Shown in pieces: positions 7,750-13,250 of a stretch of 13,250 nucleotides of DNA. The position numbers and the translations under genes were made by a program. Source of the DNA: DASZMJ01 sp035551935 (GTDB lineage Bacteria > Planctomycetota > Planctomycetia > Isosphaerales > Isosphaeraceae); NCBI GenBank assembly GCA_035551935.1, contig DASZMJ010000512.1, positions 1-13,250 on the forward strand, given 5' to 3'. Every line of letters starts with the position of its first letter. Within the stretch, counting starts at the first letter, position 1. A model generated the notes under the pieces. That model made no database searches and had not been told where the DNA came from. It saw only the letters and a list, made by a program, of their open reading frames with translations.

Positions 7750-8066
7750 TCAGGGAGTTGGACTCATCGTCAGGAGTCGGACCGTGTCGCGGTAGAACTT
7801 ATCGAAGGAGGAGGATCGCTCACGGGCGAGCTTCAGGGAGAACTGGCTGGTGAAGGCCGACTGATGGACCTTCTCGACATACTTCTTTCCCATCCGCTCC
7901 CCGAGCCACCCCTTCGCATCGCGAATGCCCTCGGGGTTCGCCGGTGACGCGATGCCCTCGGGTTAGGCACGACGAGGAAGTTCAGGGGGCCGAGGCGCAC
8001 GTCGCACGACTCGATGCTCTTGAAGTGTTTCAGGACGACGCGGTTGATGAATGTCGAGTCAGGCAT
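7750..8066 (-). pseudogene. Deletion remnant: AAA ATPase N-terminus joined to a DUF4276-like C-terminus
   Basis: From ATG at 8066 (GGGGGA about seven bases upstream) the product begins MPDSTFINRVVLKHFKSIES and continues CDVRLGPLNFLV, the typical first strands of AAA_15/AAA_21-type ATPases, where a Walker A (GPNGxGKS) should follow. Instead it reads VPNPRAS and runs 73 codons after 8066 to a stop near 7833. In another minus frame, from about 7965 to the stop at 7750-7752, the DNA reads NPEGIASPANPEGIRDAKGW, then a segment with KKYVEKVHQSAFTSQF and SSSFDKFYRDTVRLL. That resembles the C-terminal end of DUF4276 proteins, which are often encoded next to such ATPases. I infer one deletion that removed most of both genes, with a junction near 7958-7968. 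The ATPase part is secure as a remnant; the DUF4276 part is from memory of the family. It cannot make a working ATPase. Confidence 0.68.
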
Positions 8067-8105
8067 AGCGATCCCCCGGTCGCCGGTCACGAATCTCACA
8101 GGGGA

Positions 8106-8111
8106 ATTGTA
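8106..8111 (-). promoter_or_regulatory. Candidate -10 element upstream of the AAA ATPase remnant
   Basis: On the minus strand TACAAT matches the sigma70 -10 consensus at five of six positions and lies about 40 bases before the remnant's ATG. No convincing -35 hexamer is seen 15-19 bases further upstream. If real, it is the surviving promoter of the lost operon. Confidence 0.35.
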
Positions 8112-8163
8112 CCGCGGAGGACGCTCGCGGCGGGAGTCGAAGAGAGACCATACCCGTTCGGAT

Positions 8164-8195
8164 GATCGGACCCCGGAGCGTGCCGGGGCCCGATC
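8164..8195 (-). terminator. Strong hairpin downstream of the TIGR03067 gene
   Basis: The arms 8164-8176 and 8183-8195 form a 13-bp stem with one mismatch (A opposite C) around a six-base loop AGCGTG. It lies 29 bases beyond the stop codon of the minus-strand TIGR03067 gene. There is no T-tract, so termination is plausible but unproven. The hairpin is symmetrical and could act on either strand. Confidence 0.5.
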
Positions 8196-8224
8196 GGATC
8201 CGCCGCGATTCGGGCTGGGTCGGA

Positions 8225-9058
8225 TTACGGCTTGATCCGGGTGAGGACCGTGAGGGAGTCCGTCGTGCCGGCCTTGCTCTCGAGCTGCTTGGGTCGAGGC
8301 CGATTGGCCCCGGTGGAGCAGAGCGTGTACGTGTCGCCGTCGAGCACGTAGATGCCGATCACCGTCTTGCCGGCTTCGAGGCCCTCGGTGAAGACGACGT
8401 CGATCGTCTTGGGCGTCGCGGTCGGGTCGATCTCGGCGATGCCGCGGTAGGTGCCTCGCGGGTCGACCATCTCGAAGTGGTCGCCTTGATGAGGCGCATA
8501 TCCTTCAGCGCACCTTCGGGCAGAGCGTTGCCGCCGACGATTAGCAAGTCGTAGCGCCAGGTCCCCTCGAACCGCTTCCGCTCCTCGGCGACGGCCTTCG
8601 CCGCGTCGGGGCCCAGGTCCTTGACGCGCCGGAAGACGCGGAGCGTCTGGCCGCTGCCGGCCTTCCGAGAACTTCGTCGGCCGATCCGCACCGGGCTTGG
8701 CGACGCAGGAGACGAGCGTGTCGCCCTCGAGCTTGTAGATCCCCGGGATCGTCTTCCCCTCGTTCGGCCCCTCGCCGATCGTGTCCGTGACCTGCTTCGG
8801 CGACTTCGTCGGGTCGATCTCGAAGGCGACCCCCCGGGCGACGACCTCGTCGCCGACCCGGACGCTGTGCGAGCGGCCGTCGATCGTGACCCGGACCGCA
8901 CGCACGCGCTCCTCGGGCGTGCAGACCCCGTCCGACTCGGCCGACACGAGCCGCCACGTCCCCTGGAGCTTCGCCAGTTCCTTCTTCGCATCCGTCTTCG
9001 GCTGATCCGCACCGAGCAGCCCGACCGCCGCGACGACGAATAGCATGGATCGACGCAT
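8225..9058 (-). CDS. Two-domain TIGR03067 protein with a frameshifted middle
   Basis: The start is ATG at 9058, with GGAGG six bases upstream, and gives a signal-peptide-like N-terminus (MRRSMLFVVAAVGLLGA). Residues about 27-130 are one TIGR03067 domain (LQGTWRLVSAE, then GKTIPGIYKLEGDTL and RPTKF). TIGR03067 is a domain of unknown function expanded in planctomycetes. After RPTKFS the frame is lost near 8664-8668. In another frame the expected text continues (KAGSGQTLRVFRRVKD, then a second domain start RFEGTWRYDLLIVGGNALP) until near 8484-8486. There the original frame resumes with DHFEMVDPRGTYRG, GKTVIGIYVLDGDTY and the end TRIKP. A 2-base and a 1-base loss would explain both shifts. The main frame stays open for all 277 codons, so as written about 60 residues are Arg-rich nonsense. 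It is either a damaged gene or two sequence errors. Confidence 0.8.
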   Translation of the reverse strand: MRRSMLFVVAAVGLLGADQPKTDAKKELAKLQGTWRLVSAESDGVCTPEERVRAVRVTIDGRSHSVRVGDEVVARGVAFEIDPTKSPKQVTDTIGEGPNEGKTIPGIYKLEGDTLVSCVAKPGADRPTKFSEGRQRPDAPRLPARQGPGPRRGEGRRRGAEAVRGDLALRLANRRRQRSARRCAEGYAPHQGDHFEMVDPRGTYRGIAEIDPTATPKTIDVVFTEGLEAGKTVIGIYVLDGDTYTLCSTGANRPRPKQLESKAGTTDSLTVLTRIKP

Positions 9059-9095
9059 GACACACCTCCGAATCTGAGAGAAATCTCCAGCGGAT

Positions 9096-9123
9096 AGTGT
9101 ACATCCGATTCGTAGGGAGTCAA
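9096..9123 (-). promoter_or_regulatory. Sigma70-type promoter of the TIGR03067 gene
   Basis: On the minus strand TTGACT (9118-9123, five of six to TTGACA) is followed after 16 bases by TACACT (9096-9101, four of six to TATAAT). It is placed about 38 bases before the ATG at 9058, with a good ribosome site in between. This is one of the two best promoter matches in the window. Confidence 0.6.
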
Positions 9124-9158
9124 GGAGAAAAACGGAGGTCGTGCCGCTCGATCCCGCC

Positions 9159-10211
9159 TCAGGTCGGACCTGCGTCTCCCGGATCGCCCGAGAGGGCTGC
9201 GGCAGTCGCCGGGGTTGCATCGGTCGTGACGATCGTCGGGCGATGGGGCGGCTTCAACGTCGAGGGCCCGTCGAGGCGGATCGCCTCCGGCAAGGACACG
9301 CCGCCCGACCGGCGGCCGGACCAGCGGCGGACGTCGACGGCGCGAAGCAGGGCATCGAGCTCGGTGGGCTTGAGGAAGCAGAGGTAGGCGGCGAACATCA
9401 TCTCGGCGAAGAGGGGGGCGTTGATGGTGACGGAGATGCCGAGATGGAGCAACACGCCGCACATGAGCATGAACGGTCGCGAGGCGCGGAACCAGAGCAG
9501 GAAGGGGAGCGCGAGCTCGATCAGGAGGGTCGAGTACGTCATGACGTTCGTCAGGAGCGGGTCGTTCTCGATGCCGAACGTGAACCGGCGGACCTCCTCG
9601 TTGTGGAGGATGTAGTGGAGCGCGGAGCCGTCGATCCAGCAGGCGCCGCCGAGCTTCATCGTGACGGTGCAGAAGTAGAGGACGCAGATCTGGAGCTGGA
9701 TCAGGCGCTGGGCCCAGGGGGAGACGAGGGCCTCGGCCGGGCCGGCGCGGCGACGGGAGGCGCGGCGGGCGTCGAGCGAATAGGCGGCGCCGCAGGGGGA
9801 GAGCGCGGCGTAGAAGAGGAGGAGGACCAGCAGGACGTCCATCCCGCAGGTCGCCATCAGGTTGCGGTTGTGGATCGACAGGGTCCCCAGGTAGAGCAGG
9901 ACCGCGAACAGGCGCGTCCGCCAGCCGAGGATGAACGGCACGGCCACGGCGCCGACGGCCATGAGGAAGATGCGGACCGAGGTCGGGTCCTGCACCCAGT
10001 GCAACGGCGACGGCCGCAAGGGGCCGGCGAGGATGCGGGCCTCGTGGCCGCGGAGCAGGCCGGCGTCGGTGAGCCAGGGGTCGGGGTTCGTGAGCAGGAG
10101 CAGGACGTTGGTCAGCGCGATCAGCCCGATCGCGATCCGGAAGGCCCCCAGCGGCCGCGCCGAGGTCGGCGCGAACCAGAACCGGTCCCAGGCGCGGAGC
10201 GGATTCACCAC
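9159..10211 (-). CDS. HTTM domain-containing membrane protein
   Basis: The 350-residue protein is a multi-pass membrane protein of the HTTM family (related to vitamin K-dependent gamma-carboxylase). The N-terminal RAWDRFWFAP motif (6-15) followed by the first membrane segment (about 20-42) is typical. Further hydrophobic segments include VRIFLMAVGAVAVPFILGW, LLVLLLFYAALSPCGAAY, LIQLQICVLYFCTVTMKLGG with the following W-x-D-G-S-A-L-H-Y, LLIELALPFLLWF and a C-terminal LMCGVLLHLGISVTI. The substrate and activity of bacterial HTTM proteins are unknown. The start is one of two adjacent GTG codons (10211 or 10208). GGGAGG lies about seven bases before the first, and the second forms a GTGA overlap with the upstream stop, so translation is probably coupled to the upstream gene. 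Confidence 0.85.
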   Translation of the reverse strand: MVNPLRAWDRFWFAPTSARPLGAFRIAIGLIALTNVLLLLTNPDPWLTDAGLLRGHEARILAGPLRPSPLHWVQDPTSVRIFLMAVGAVAVPFILGWRTRLFAVLLYLGTLSIHNRNLMATCGMDVLLVLLLFYAALSPCGAAYSLDARRASRRRAGPAEALVSPWAQRLIQLQICVLYFCTVTMKLGGACWIDGSALHYILHNEEVRRFTFGIENDPLLTNVMTYSTLLIELALPFLLWFRASRPFMLMCGVLLHLGISVTINAPLFAEMMFAAYLCFLKPTELDALLRAVDVRRWSGRRSGGVSLPEAIRLDGPSTLKPPHRPTIVTTDATPATAAALSGDPGDAGPT

Positions 10212-10759
10212 GGCTGCGCCTCCCTCGGGTCCTCGAAGCGGTATCGGGCCAGGACGTGGACCGTCGGCGGGGGTGGGGCCGCATCGGCCGGGGCGCCGAC
10301 CGGGGCGGGCGCCCGCACCTGATAGCGGAACTCGAGCAGCAAGGGGTAGTCCGAATCGGCCAGGTCCAGGCTGCGCACGACGTGCCGCGCCAGCATCATG
10401 CGATGCTGCCTCATCGACGGGTGGAGCATCCCGGCCGTCAGCTTCGAGTCCCGCACGTGCAGGAATCGCTCCCAGGGGGGGACGTCGATCATGTGCAGGA
10501 AGCTGAACGTGTGGGAGATCCCCTGGTTGTCGTCGACGACGGCCTCGAGCTCCATCGTCGGTTTCATCGGCTCGGGGGCGAACATGTCCCAGACCTGCCC
10601 CAGGCCGAGCGGGAGGATATAGTAGGGGGTCCAGAAGTCGAGGCGTCGCCGAAGCTCGCAGGCGGGGAGGTTCCAGAGGACCACCGCGGCGATGTGGACG
10701 AGCAGGAAGGCAGAGATCGCCAGCCGTTTCAGCCTCAGCGTGGTGGCCAACGCGGGCAC
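10205..10759 (-). CDS. Small membrane-anchored partner of the HTTM protein, unknown function
   Basis: About 184 residues from GTG at 10759, or 181 from TTG at 10750. The TTG fits better with GGAGG about ten bases upstream; the GTG is nearly on top of that site. The open frame continues upstream to 11023, but that part is Pro/Arg-rich and looks non-coding. One membrane segment (ISAFLLVHIAAVVLWNLP) is followed by RRRLDFWTPYYILPLGLGQ and a conspicuous WDMFAPEPM motif, then a soluble domain of mixed strands (MELEAVVDDNQG, MIDVPPWERFLHVRD, LLLEFRYQVRA) ending in RFEDPREAQPW. I know no named family, but small proteins with a W-x-MFAPxP motif are familiar beside HTTM genes in planctomycetes. Its stop overlaps the HTTM start, so both are made together and may form a complex. 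Confidence 0.7.
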   Translation of the reverse strand: MPALATTLRLKRLAISAFLLVHIAAVVLWNLPACELRRRLDFWTPYYILPLGLGQVWDMFAPEPMKPTMELEAVVDDNQGISHTFSFLHMIDVPPWERFLHVRDSKLTAGMLHPSMRQHRMMLARHVVRSLDLADSDYPLLLEFRYQVRAPAPVGAPADAAPPPPTVHVLARYRFEDPREAQPW

Positions 10760-11076
10760 TCCTCCCGGTCCTCGGGCGTCGAGGTTCTGTCGCGCACTGC
10801 GCGGGGCAGGAAGGGGCCGGCGCGGGGCAGAATCGTGGGGTGGTTTCGGCGGCCGGCCGTCGCGGGGGCCGAGGCTAGGCGATGTCGCCGGGGGCGTCAA
10901 GGCCGGTCGGCGCGGCGATGGCACCTTCTGATGTTCTTCATCCAGATTCCCCTCGTCAGCGTCGCGGCCCGACGATAGGATGATACGTCCATGGCGCGAT
11001 ATTGCCCGCCGGGCGGCTGGCAACCCCGTTTCGGGCTTGTCGGTCGCCCGGCTTTTTCTTGCGCGGGGATCGTCGC
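10760..11076. other. Divergent intergenic region between the HTTM operon and nagB
   Basis: This 317-base stretch separates the minus-strand HTTM pair from plus-strand nagB and must hold promoters for both. I see no convincing -35/-10 pair for either; TAGGAT near 10975 is a possible plus-strand -10 without a good -35. Open frames crossing it are Pro/Arg-rich and have no family resemblance. The nagB-proximal end holds a hairpin and T-tract listed separately. Confidence 0.5.
11008..11057 (+). promoter_or_regulatory. Hairpin and T-tract in the nagB leader (possible attenuator)
   Basis: GCCGGGCG (11008-11015) is perfectly complementary to CGCCCGGC (11045-11052), which is followed at once by TTTTT (11053-11057). 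Inside the loop, CCCG/CGGG (25-28 and 32-35 of the 11000s) can form a small hairpin. CGGGC (11032-11036) can instead pair with GCCCG (11046-11050), so alternative folds exist. The T-run ends 19 bases before the nagB ATG. This looks like an intrinsic terminator placed in a leader, so attenuation is possible. With no plus-strand gene upstream, simple termination of an earlier gene is unlikely. Confidence 0.4.
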
Positions 11077-11856
11077 ATGCTCGCGGAGTTCCGGGCGGAT
11101 TCGCTCCGGGTCGTCGTCTGCGAGGGCCGCGCGCAGGCGGGCCGAACCGCGGCCGAGGACGTCGCCCGGGCGATCGCCGCGCGCCAGGCCGAGGCCGACG
11201 TCGCCCGGATCGTCTTCGCCGCGGCGCCGAGCCAGGACGAGTTCCTCGCGGGCCTGGTCGCCGCGAAGGCGGTCGACTGGTCTCGGGTCGTCGCCTTCCA
11301 CATGGACGAATACCTCGGCGTCGCGGCCGACCACCCCGCCTCGTTCCGCCGCTACTTGCAGGAGCACCTCTTCCGGCTCGCCGGACTCACCCCCGACCGC
11401 CTCCGCCTGATAACCGGAGAGCAGGTCGACCGGCCGTTGCAGACGTGCCTTGACTATGAAGACATGTTGCGGGCAGAGCCGCCTGACGTCGTCTGCGCCG
11501 GCATCGGCGAGAACGGGCACCTCGCATTCAACGACCCGCCGGTGGCCGACTTCCTCGACCCGGTCGGCGTGAAGGTCGTCCGGCTCGACGAGGCGTGCCG
11601 CTCCCAGCAGGTCCACGACGGCTGCTTCGGCGGCCTCGCCGACGTCCCCACGCACGCCTACACCTTGACCGTGCCGATGCTCCTCTCCGCCCCGATCGTC
11701 TCGGTCGTCGTCCCCGGCCCGCGCAAGGCCGAGGCCGTCCTCGCGACACTCCGCGGCCCGATCGCCGAGTCCTGCCCCGCCTCCGCCCTCCGCCGCCACC
11801 CCGGCGCAACTCTCTACCTCGACCCCGCCTCCGCCCGGCTCGTCCTCGACGCCTGA
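11077..11856 (+). CDS. nagB: Glucosamine-6-phosphate deaminase-like protein (NagB/isomerase family)
   Basis: 259 residues, near the family's 266 or so. NagB turns glucosamine-6-phosphate into fructose-6-phosphate and ammonia in amino-sugar catabolism. Seen here: FHMDEYLG with D77 (E. coli Asp72), then GIGENGHLAFNDP with H148 (His143). Two active-site positions differ from E. coli: Asp141 is N146 and Glu148 is D153; Asn at the first is also found in Gram-positive NagB. The N-terminal phosphate loop, Gly-rich in E. coli, reads AAAPSQDEF. Later blocks (PPVADF, RSQQVHDG, VPTHAYTLTVPMLL, VVPGPRKAEAV, GPIAESCPAS) fit a NagB-like subgroup seen in planctomycetes and Bacteroidetes. ATG 11077 is chosen (GGGGA about eight bases upstream); the open frame upstream to 11002 overlaps the leader hairpin and lacks family resemblance. 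A 6-phosphogluconolactonase-like role is less likely. Confidence 0.85.
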   Translation: MLAEFRADSLRVVVCEGRAQAGRTAAEDVARAIAARQAEADVARIVFAAAPSQDEFLAGLVAAKAVDWSRVVAFHMDEYLGVAADHPASFRRYLQEHLFRLAGLTPDRLRLITGEQVDRPLQTCLDYEDMLRAEPPDVVCAGIGENGHLAFNDPPVADFLDPVGVKVVRLDEACRSQQVHDGCFGGLADVPTHAYTLTVPMLLSAPIVSVVVPGPRKAEAVLATLRGPIAESCPASALRRHPGATLYLDPASARLVLDA

Positions 11857-11867
11857 GCGGGCGTCGT

Positions 11868-11900
11868 GGGATCGGTGCACTTCCGATCCCGTTTTCCTTT
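11868..11900 (+). terminator. Rho-independent terminator after nagB
   Basis: GGGATCGG (11868-11875) pairs perfectly with CCGATCCC (11883-11890) around a seven-base loop and is followed by GTTTTCCTTT (11891-11900). It lies 11 bases past the nagB stop. This is the clearest intrinsic terminator in the window. Confidence 0.8.
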
Positions 11901-11927
11901 GCACATTTGGATGATGCCTGCTATCGT
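11899..11927 (+). promoter_or_regulatory. Sigma70-type promoter of the polysaccharide export gene
   Basis: TTGCAC (11899-11904, four of six to TTGACA) and TATCGT (11922-11927, four of six to TATAAT) are separated by exactly 17 bases. The expected start of transcription is about 35 bases before the ATG at 11969. The first two bases of the -35 are the last two of the nagB terminator T-tract. Confidence 0.6.
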
Positions 11928-11968
11928 ACGGTTATCCCCTCCGTACCGCGATCTCCAGGGAGGTCCCG

Positions 11969-13195
11969 ATGCCGGTCCGACCCTCTTTGCGCATGTCCCT
12001 GGCCGCTGCGGCCCTGATCCTGACGACGTCGACGATCACCCTCGCCGTCCAGCGCATCCCGCGCCGGCCCGACCCGAAGCCGCAGAACACCCCCCCGGCC
12101 GCGATCAAGGCGCCGGGCCGCCCCGCCGATCTCCCCAAGGCGCCGGGCCCGTTCCCGGACGACGGCCGTCCGCCCGTACCCCCGAGAGAACTTCCCCCGG
12201 AGCTCGCCCAGATCGAGGTCGATCTGGATCGGAAGGAGCTGGAGGCCTTGACGAGGCCCCAGCCGCCGCCGCCCATCCCCGACAATCCGCCGCCCCACGA
12301 GGGCGCGATGATCGTTTATCCGTATATCGTCCAGCCGCCCGACCTTATCCGCGTCGAGGTACTCGAGGCCGCGCCCGGCCGGCCGATCACCGGGCCCGAT
12401 CGCCTCGTGCAGCCCAACGGCAAGATCAACCTCGAGTTCTACGGCGACGTCAGCGTCGTCGGACTGACCAGCGACCAGATCAAGGCGAAGGTCGTCCTCC
12501 ACCTCGGGCGTTACCTCAGCGACGTATCCCTCGGCCTTGTAAGGATCGACGAGAACGGAGAGCCCGTCAAGGATGGGCGGACCGGGAGGCCGATTGCCGT
12601 CTCACCTTTCGACACCGACAAGGTGTACATCGAAGTCACCGGCTACAATAGCAAGGTCTATTATGTTCAGGGGGACGTCGCTCTCCCCGGCAGGCTGCCC
12701 TGGACCGGCAACGAGACCGCGCTCGATGCGTTAAACTATGCTGGAGGCTTCTTGCCCACAGCCGATCCGTGGAGTATCCGCCTTGTTCGCCCGGCACGCG
12801 GCAAGACGCCAGCGAAGGTCTACAAGGTGGATTACCAGGCCATCGTCGAGCGCGGCGACCCGACGACCAACTATCAACTCTTCCCCGGCGACCGGATCTT
12901 CGTCGACCGCGACGCGACCGTGAAAGCGACGGTCCGCGTCAACCGGATCGAGGAGCCGTTCAAGATCGTCATGGATTCACTTTACCGATATCACAATCTC
13001 ATTACACTATTGGACAAGACCCTGACGCCGGCCCATCGCCAGGCGACGATGAAGGACTGGGCCGAATTCTGGTGGAGGTACGCCCGGGCCGACGGCCAGC
13101 CGCTCGACGAGAAGGCGTTCCACGAGGCCCTCGTGCGCAAGCTCATGGAGGACGCGAAGCCGCCCGAGAAGCCTGGCGGCGTAGAGAAGAAGTGA
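11969..13195 (+). CDS. Polysaccharide biosynthesis/export protein (Wza-type, SLBB domain)
   Basis: The 408-residue protein belongs to the outer-membrane polysaccharide export family, which carries capsule or exopolysaccharide across the outer membrane. ATG 11969 has GGGAGG about six bases upstream. Residues 1-27 form a signal peptide (cleavage near TLA) without a lipobox Cys, unlike E. coli Wza. Residues about 30-113 are a Pro-rich linker. The poly-export domain starts at YIVQPPDLIRVEV (about 119) with VQPNGKINLEFYGDVSVVGL and ITS-type repeat strands. It contains an extra loop of about 25 residues (IDENGEPVKDGRTGRP...). The SLBB-like domain runs from about 229 (KVYYVQGDVALPGRLPW, ALNYAGGF) to LFPGDRIFVDRD. 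About 95 C-terminal residues, partly helical and charged, have no recognised domain. No other polysaccharide genes lie within the window, but they may follow downstream. Confidence 0.9.
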   Translation: MPVRPSLRMSLAAAALILTTSTITLAVQRIPRRPDPKPQNTPPAAIKAPGRPADLPKAPGPFPDDGRPPVPPRELPPELAQIEVDLDRKELEALTRPQPPPPIPDNPPPHEGAMIVYPYIVQPPDLIRVEVLEAAPGRPITGPDRLVQPNGKINLEFYGDVSVVGLTSDQIKAKVVLHLGRYLSDVSLGLVRIDENGEPVKDGRTGRPIAVSPFDTDKVYIEVTGYNSKVYYVQGDVALPGRLPWTGNETALDALNYAGGFLPTADPWSIRLVRPARGKTPAKVYKVDYQAIVERGDPTTNYQLFPGDRIFVDRDATVKATVRVNRIEEPFKIVMDSLYRYHNLITLLDKTLTPAHRQATMKDWAEFWWRYARADGQPLDEKAFHEALVRKLMEDAKPPEKPGGVEKK

Positions 13196-13232
13196 GGCGG
13201 TGTCGGGCTTCCGTAGGGTGGGCACCGCCCGC
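13196..13232 (+). repeat. Hairpin with GGGTGGGCACCGCCC motif after the export gene
   Basis: GGCGGTG (13196-13202) is complementary to CACCGCC (13223-13229). Within the loop, GGGTGGGC (about 13216-13223) can pair with GCCCGCCT (13227-13234) with two wobbles. The GTAGGGTGGGCACCGCCC text resembles a short interspersed repeat found between genes in many bacteria. It may act as a terminator; no T-tract is seen. Confidence 0.4.
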
Positions 13233-13250
13233 CTCTTCATGAGAATAGGA

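Noticed and set aside
7660..7947. Plus-strand frame of 95 codons overlapping the end of hslV
   Set aside because: It lies opposite the ATPase/DUF4276 remnant and within hslV, with no family motif of its own.
8359..10284. Minus-strand open frame of 641 codons across the HTTM and TIGR03067 genes
   Set aside because: Only its last third has family sense, and that is the frameshifted middle of the TIGR03067 gene; the rest is a shadow of the HTTM gene.
10760..11023. N-terminal extension of the HTTM partner gene up to 11023
   Set aside because: The added residues are Pro/Arg-rich without resemblance to a leader, and they overlap the divergent control region; ribosome-site evidence favours 10759 or 10750.
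11002..11076. Upstream start for the NagB-like gene
   Set aside because: The 25 extra residues lack family similarity and coincide with the leader hairpin and T-tract; ATG 11077 gives the family's usual length.
1..13250. CRISPR array, tRNA or rRNA genes, insertion sequence or prophage
   Set aside because: I saw no regularly spaced repeats, tRNA-like cloverleafs, transposase or phage motifs, or terminal inverted repeats in either strand.

Overview
This window is high-GC DNA (roughly two-thirds G+C by eye) from what is most likely a planctomycete, probably of the Isosphaeraceae type. The reasons are a TIGR03067-domain protein, an HTTM-domain membrane protein with a small membrane partner, a long proline-rich polysaccharide-export protein, loosely packed genes and few operons. 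The taxonomic call is an inference from gene content, not from a marker gene.

Layout. On the plus strand, 73-7727 carries a secreted alpha/beta hydrolase, a POT/PTR2 peptide symporter followed closely by a secreted S9 prolyl-oligopeptidase-type peptidase, a small membrane-anchored coiled-coil protein built on a 21-bp tandem repeat, formate-tetrahydrofolate ligase (fhs) and the proteasome-like peptidase HslV. The minus-strand block 7750-10759 holds a decayed fragment that joins the start of an AAA ATPase to what looks like the tail of a DUF4276-type protein. Next comes a two-domain TIGR03067 protein whose middle is shifted out of frame by two compensating indels, and then a translationally coupled pair: a small membrane protein and an HTTM protein. 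The plus strand resumes with a NagB-like glucosamine-6-phosphate deaminase, which ends in a clear intrinsic terminator, and with a Wza-type polysaccharide export/SLBB protein that has its own sigma70-like promoter.

How the genes may work together. The peptide symporter and S9 peptidase plausibly form a peptide-use unit: 34 bases apart, same strand, one secreted and one in the membrane. fhs and hslV are 5 bases apart and probably co-transcribed, but their functions are unrelated. NagB (amino-sugar catabolism) and the polysaccharide exporter are neighbours but are separated by a terminator and a promoter, so they are separate transcription units. No complete, obviously new defence or mobile system is present. 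The best candidates for a second look are the AAA/DUF4276 deletion scar, the TIGR03067 double frameshift, the HTTM partner gene and the hairpin with T-tract in the nagB leader.
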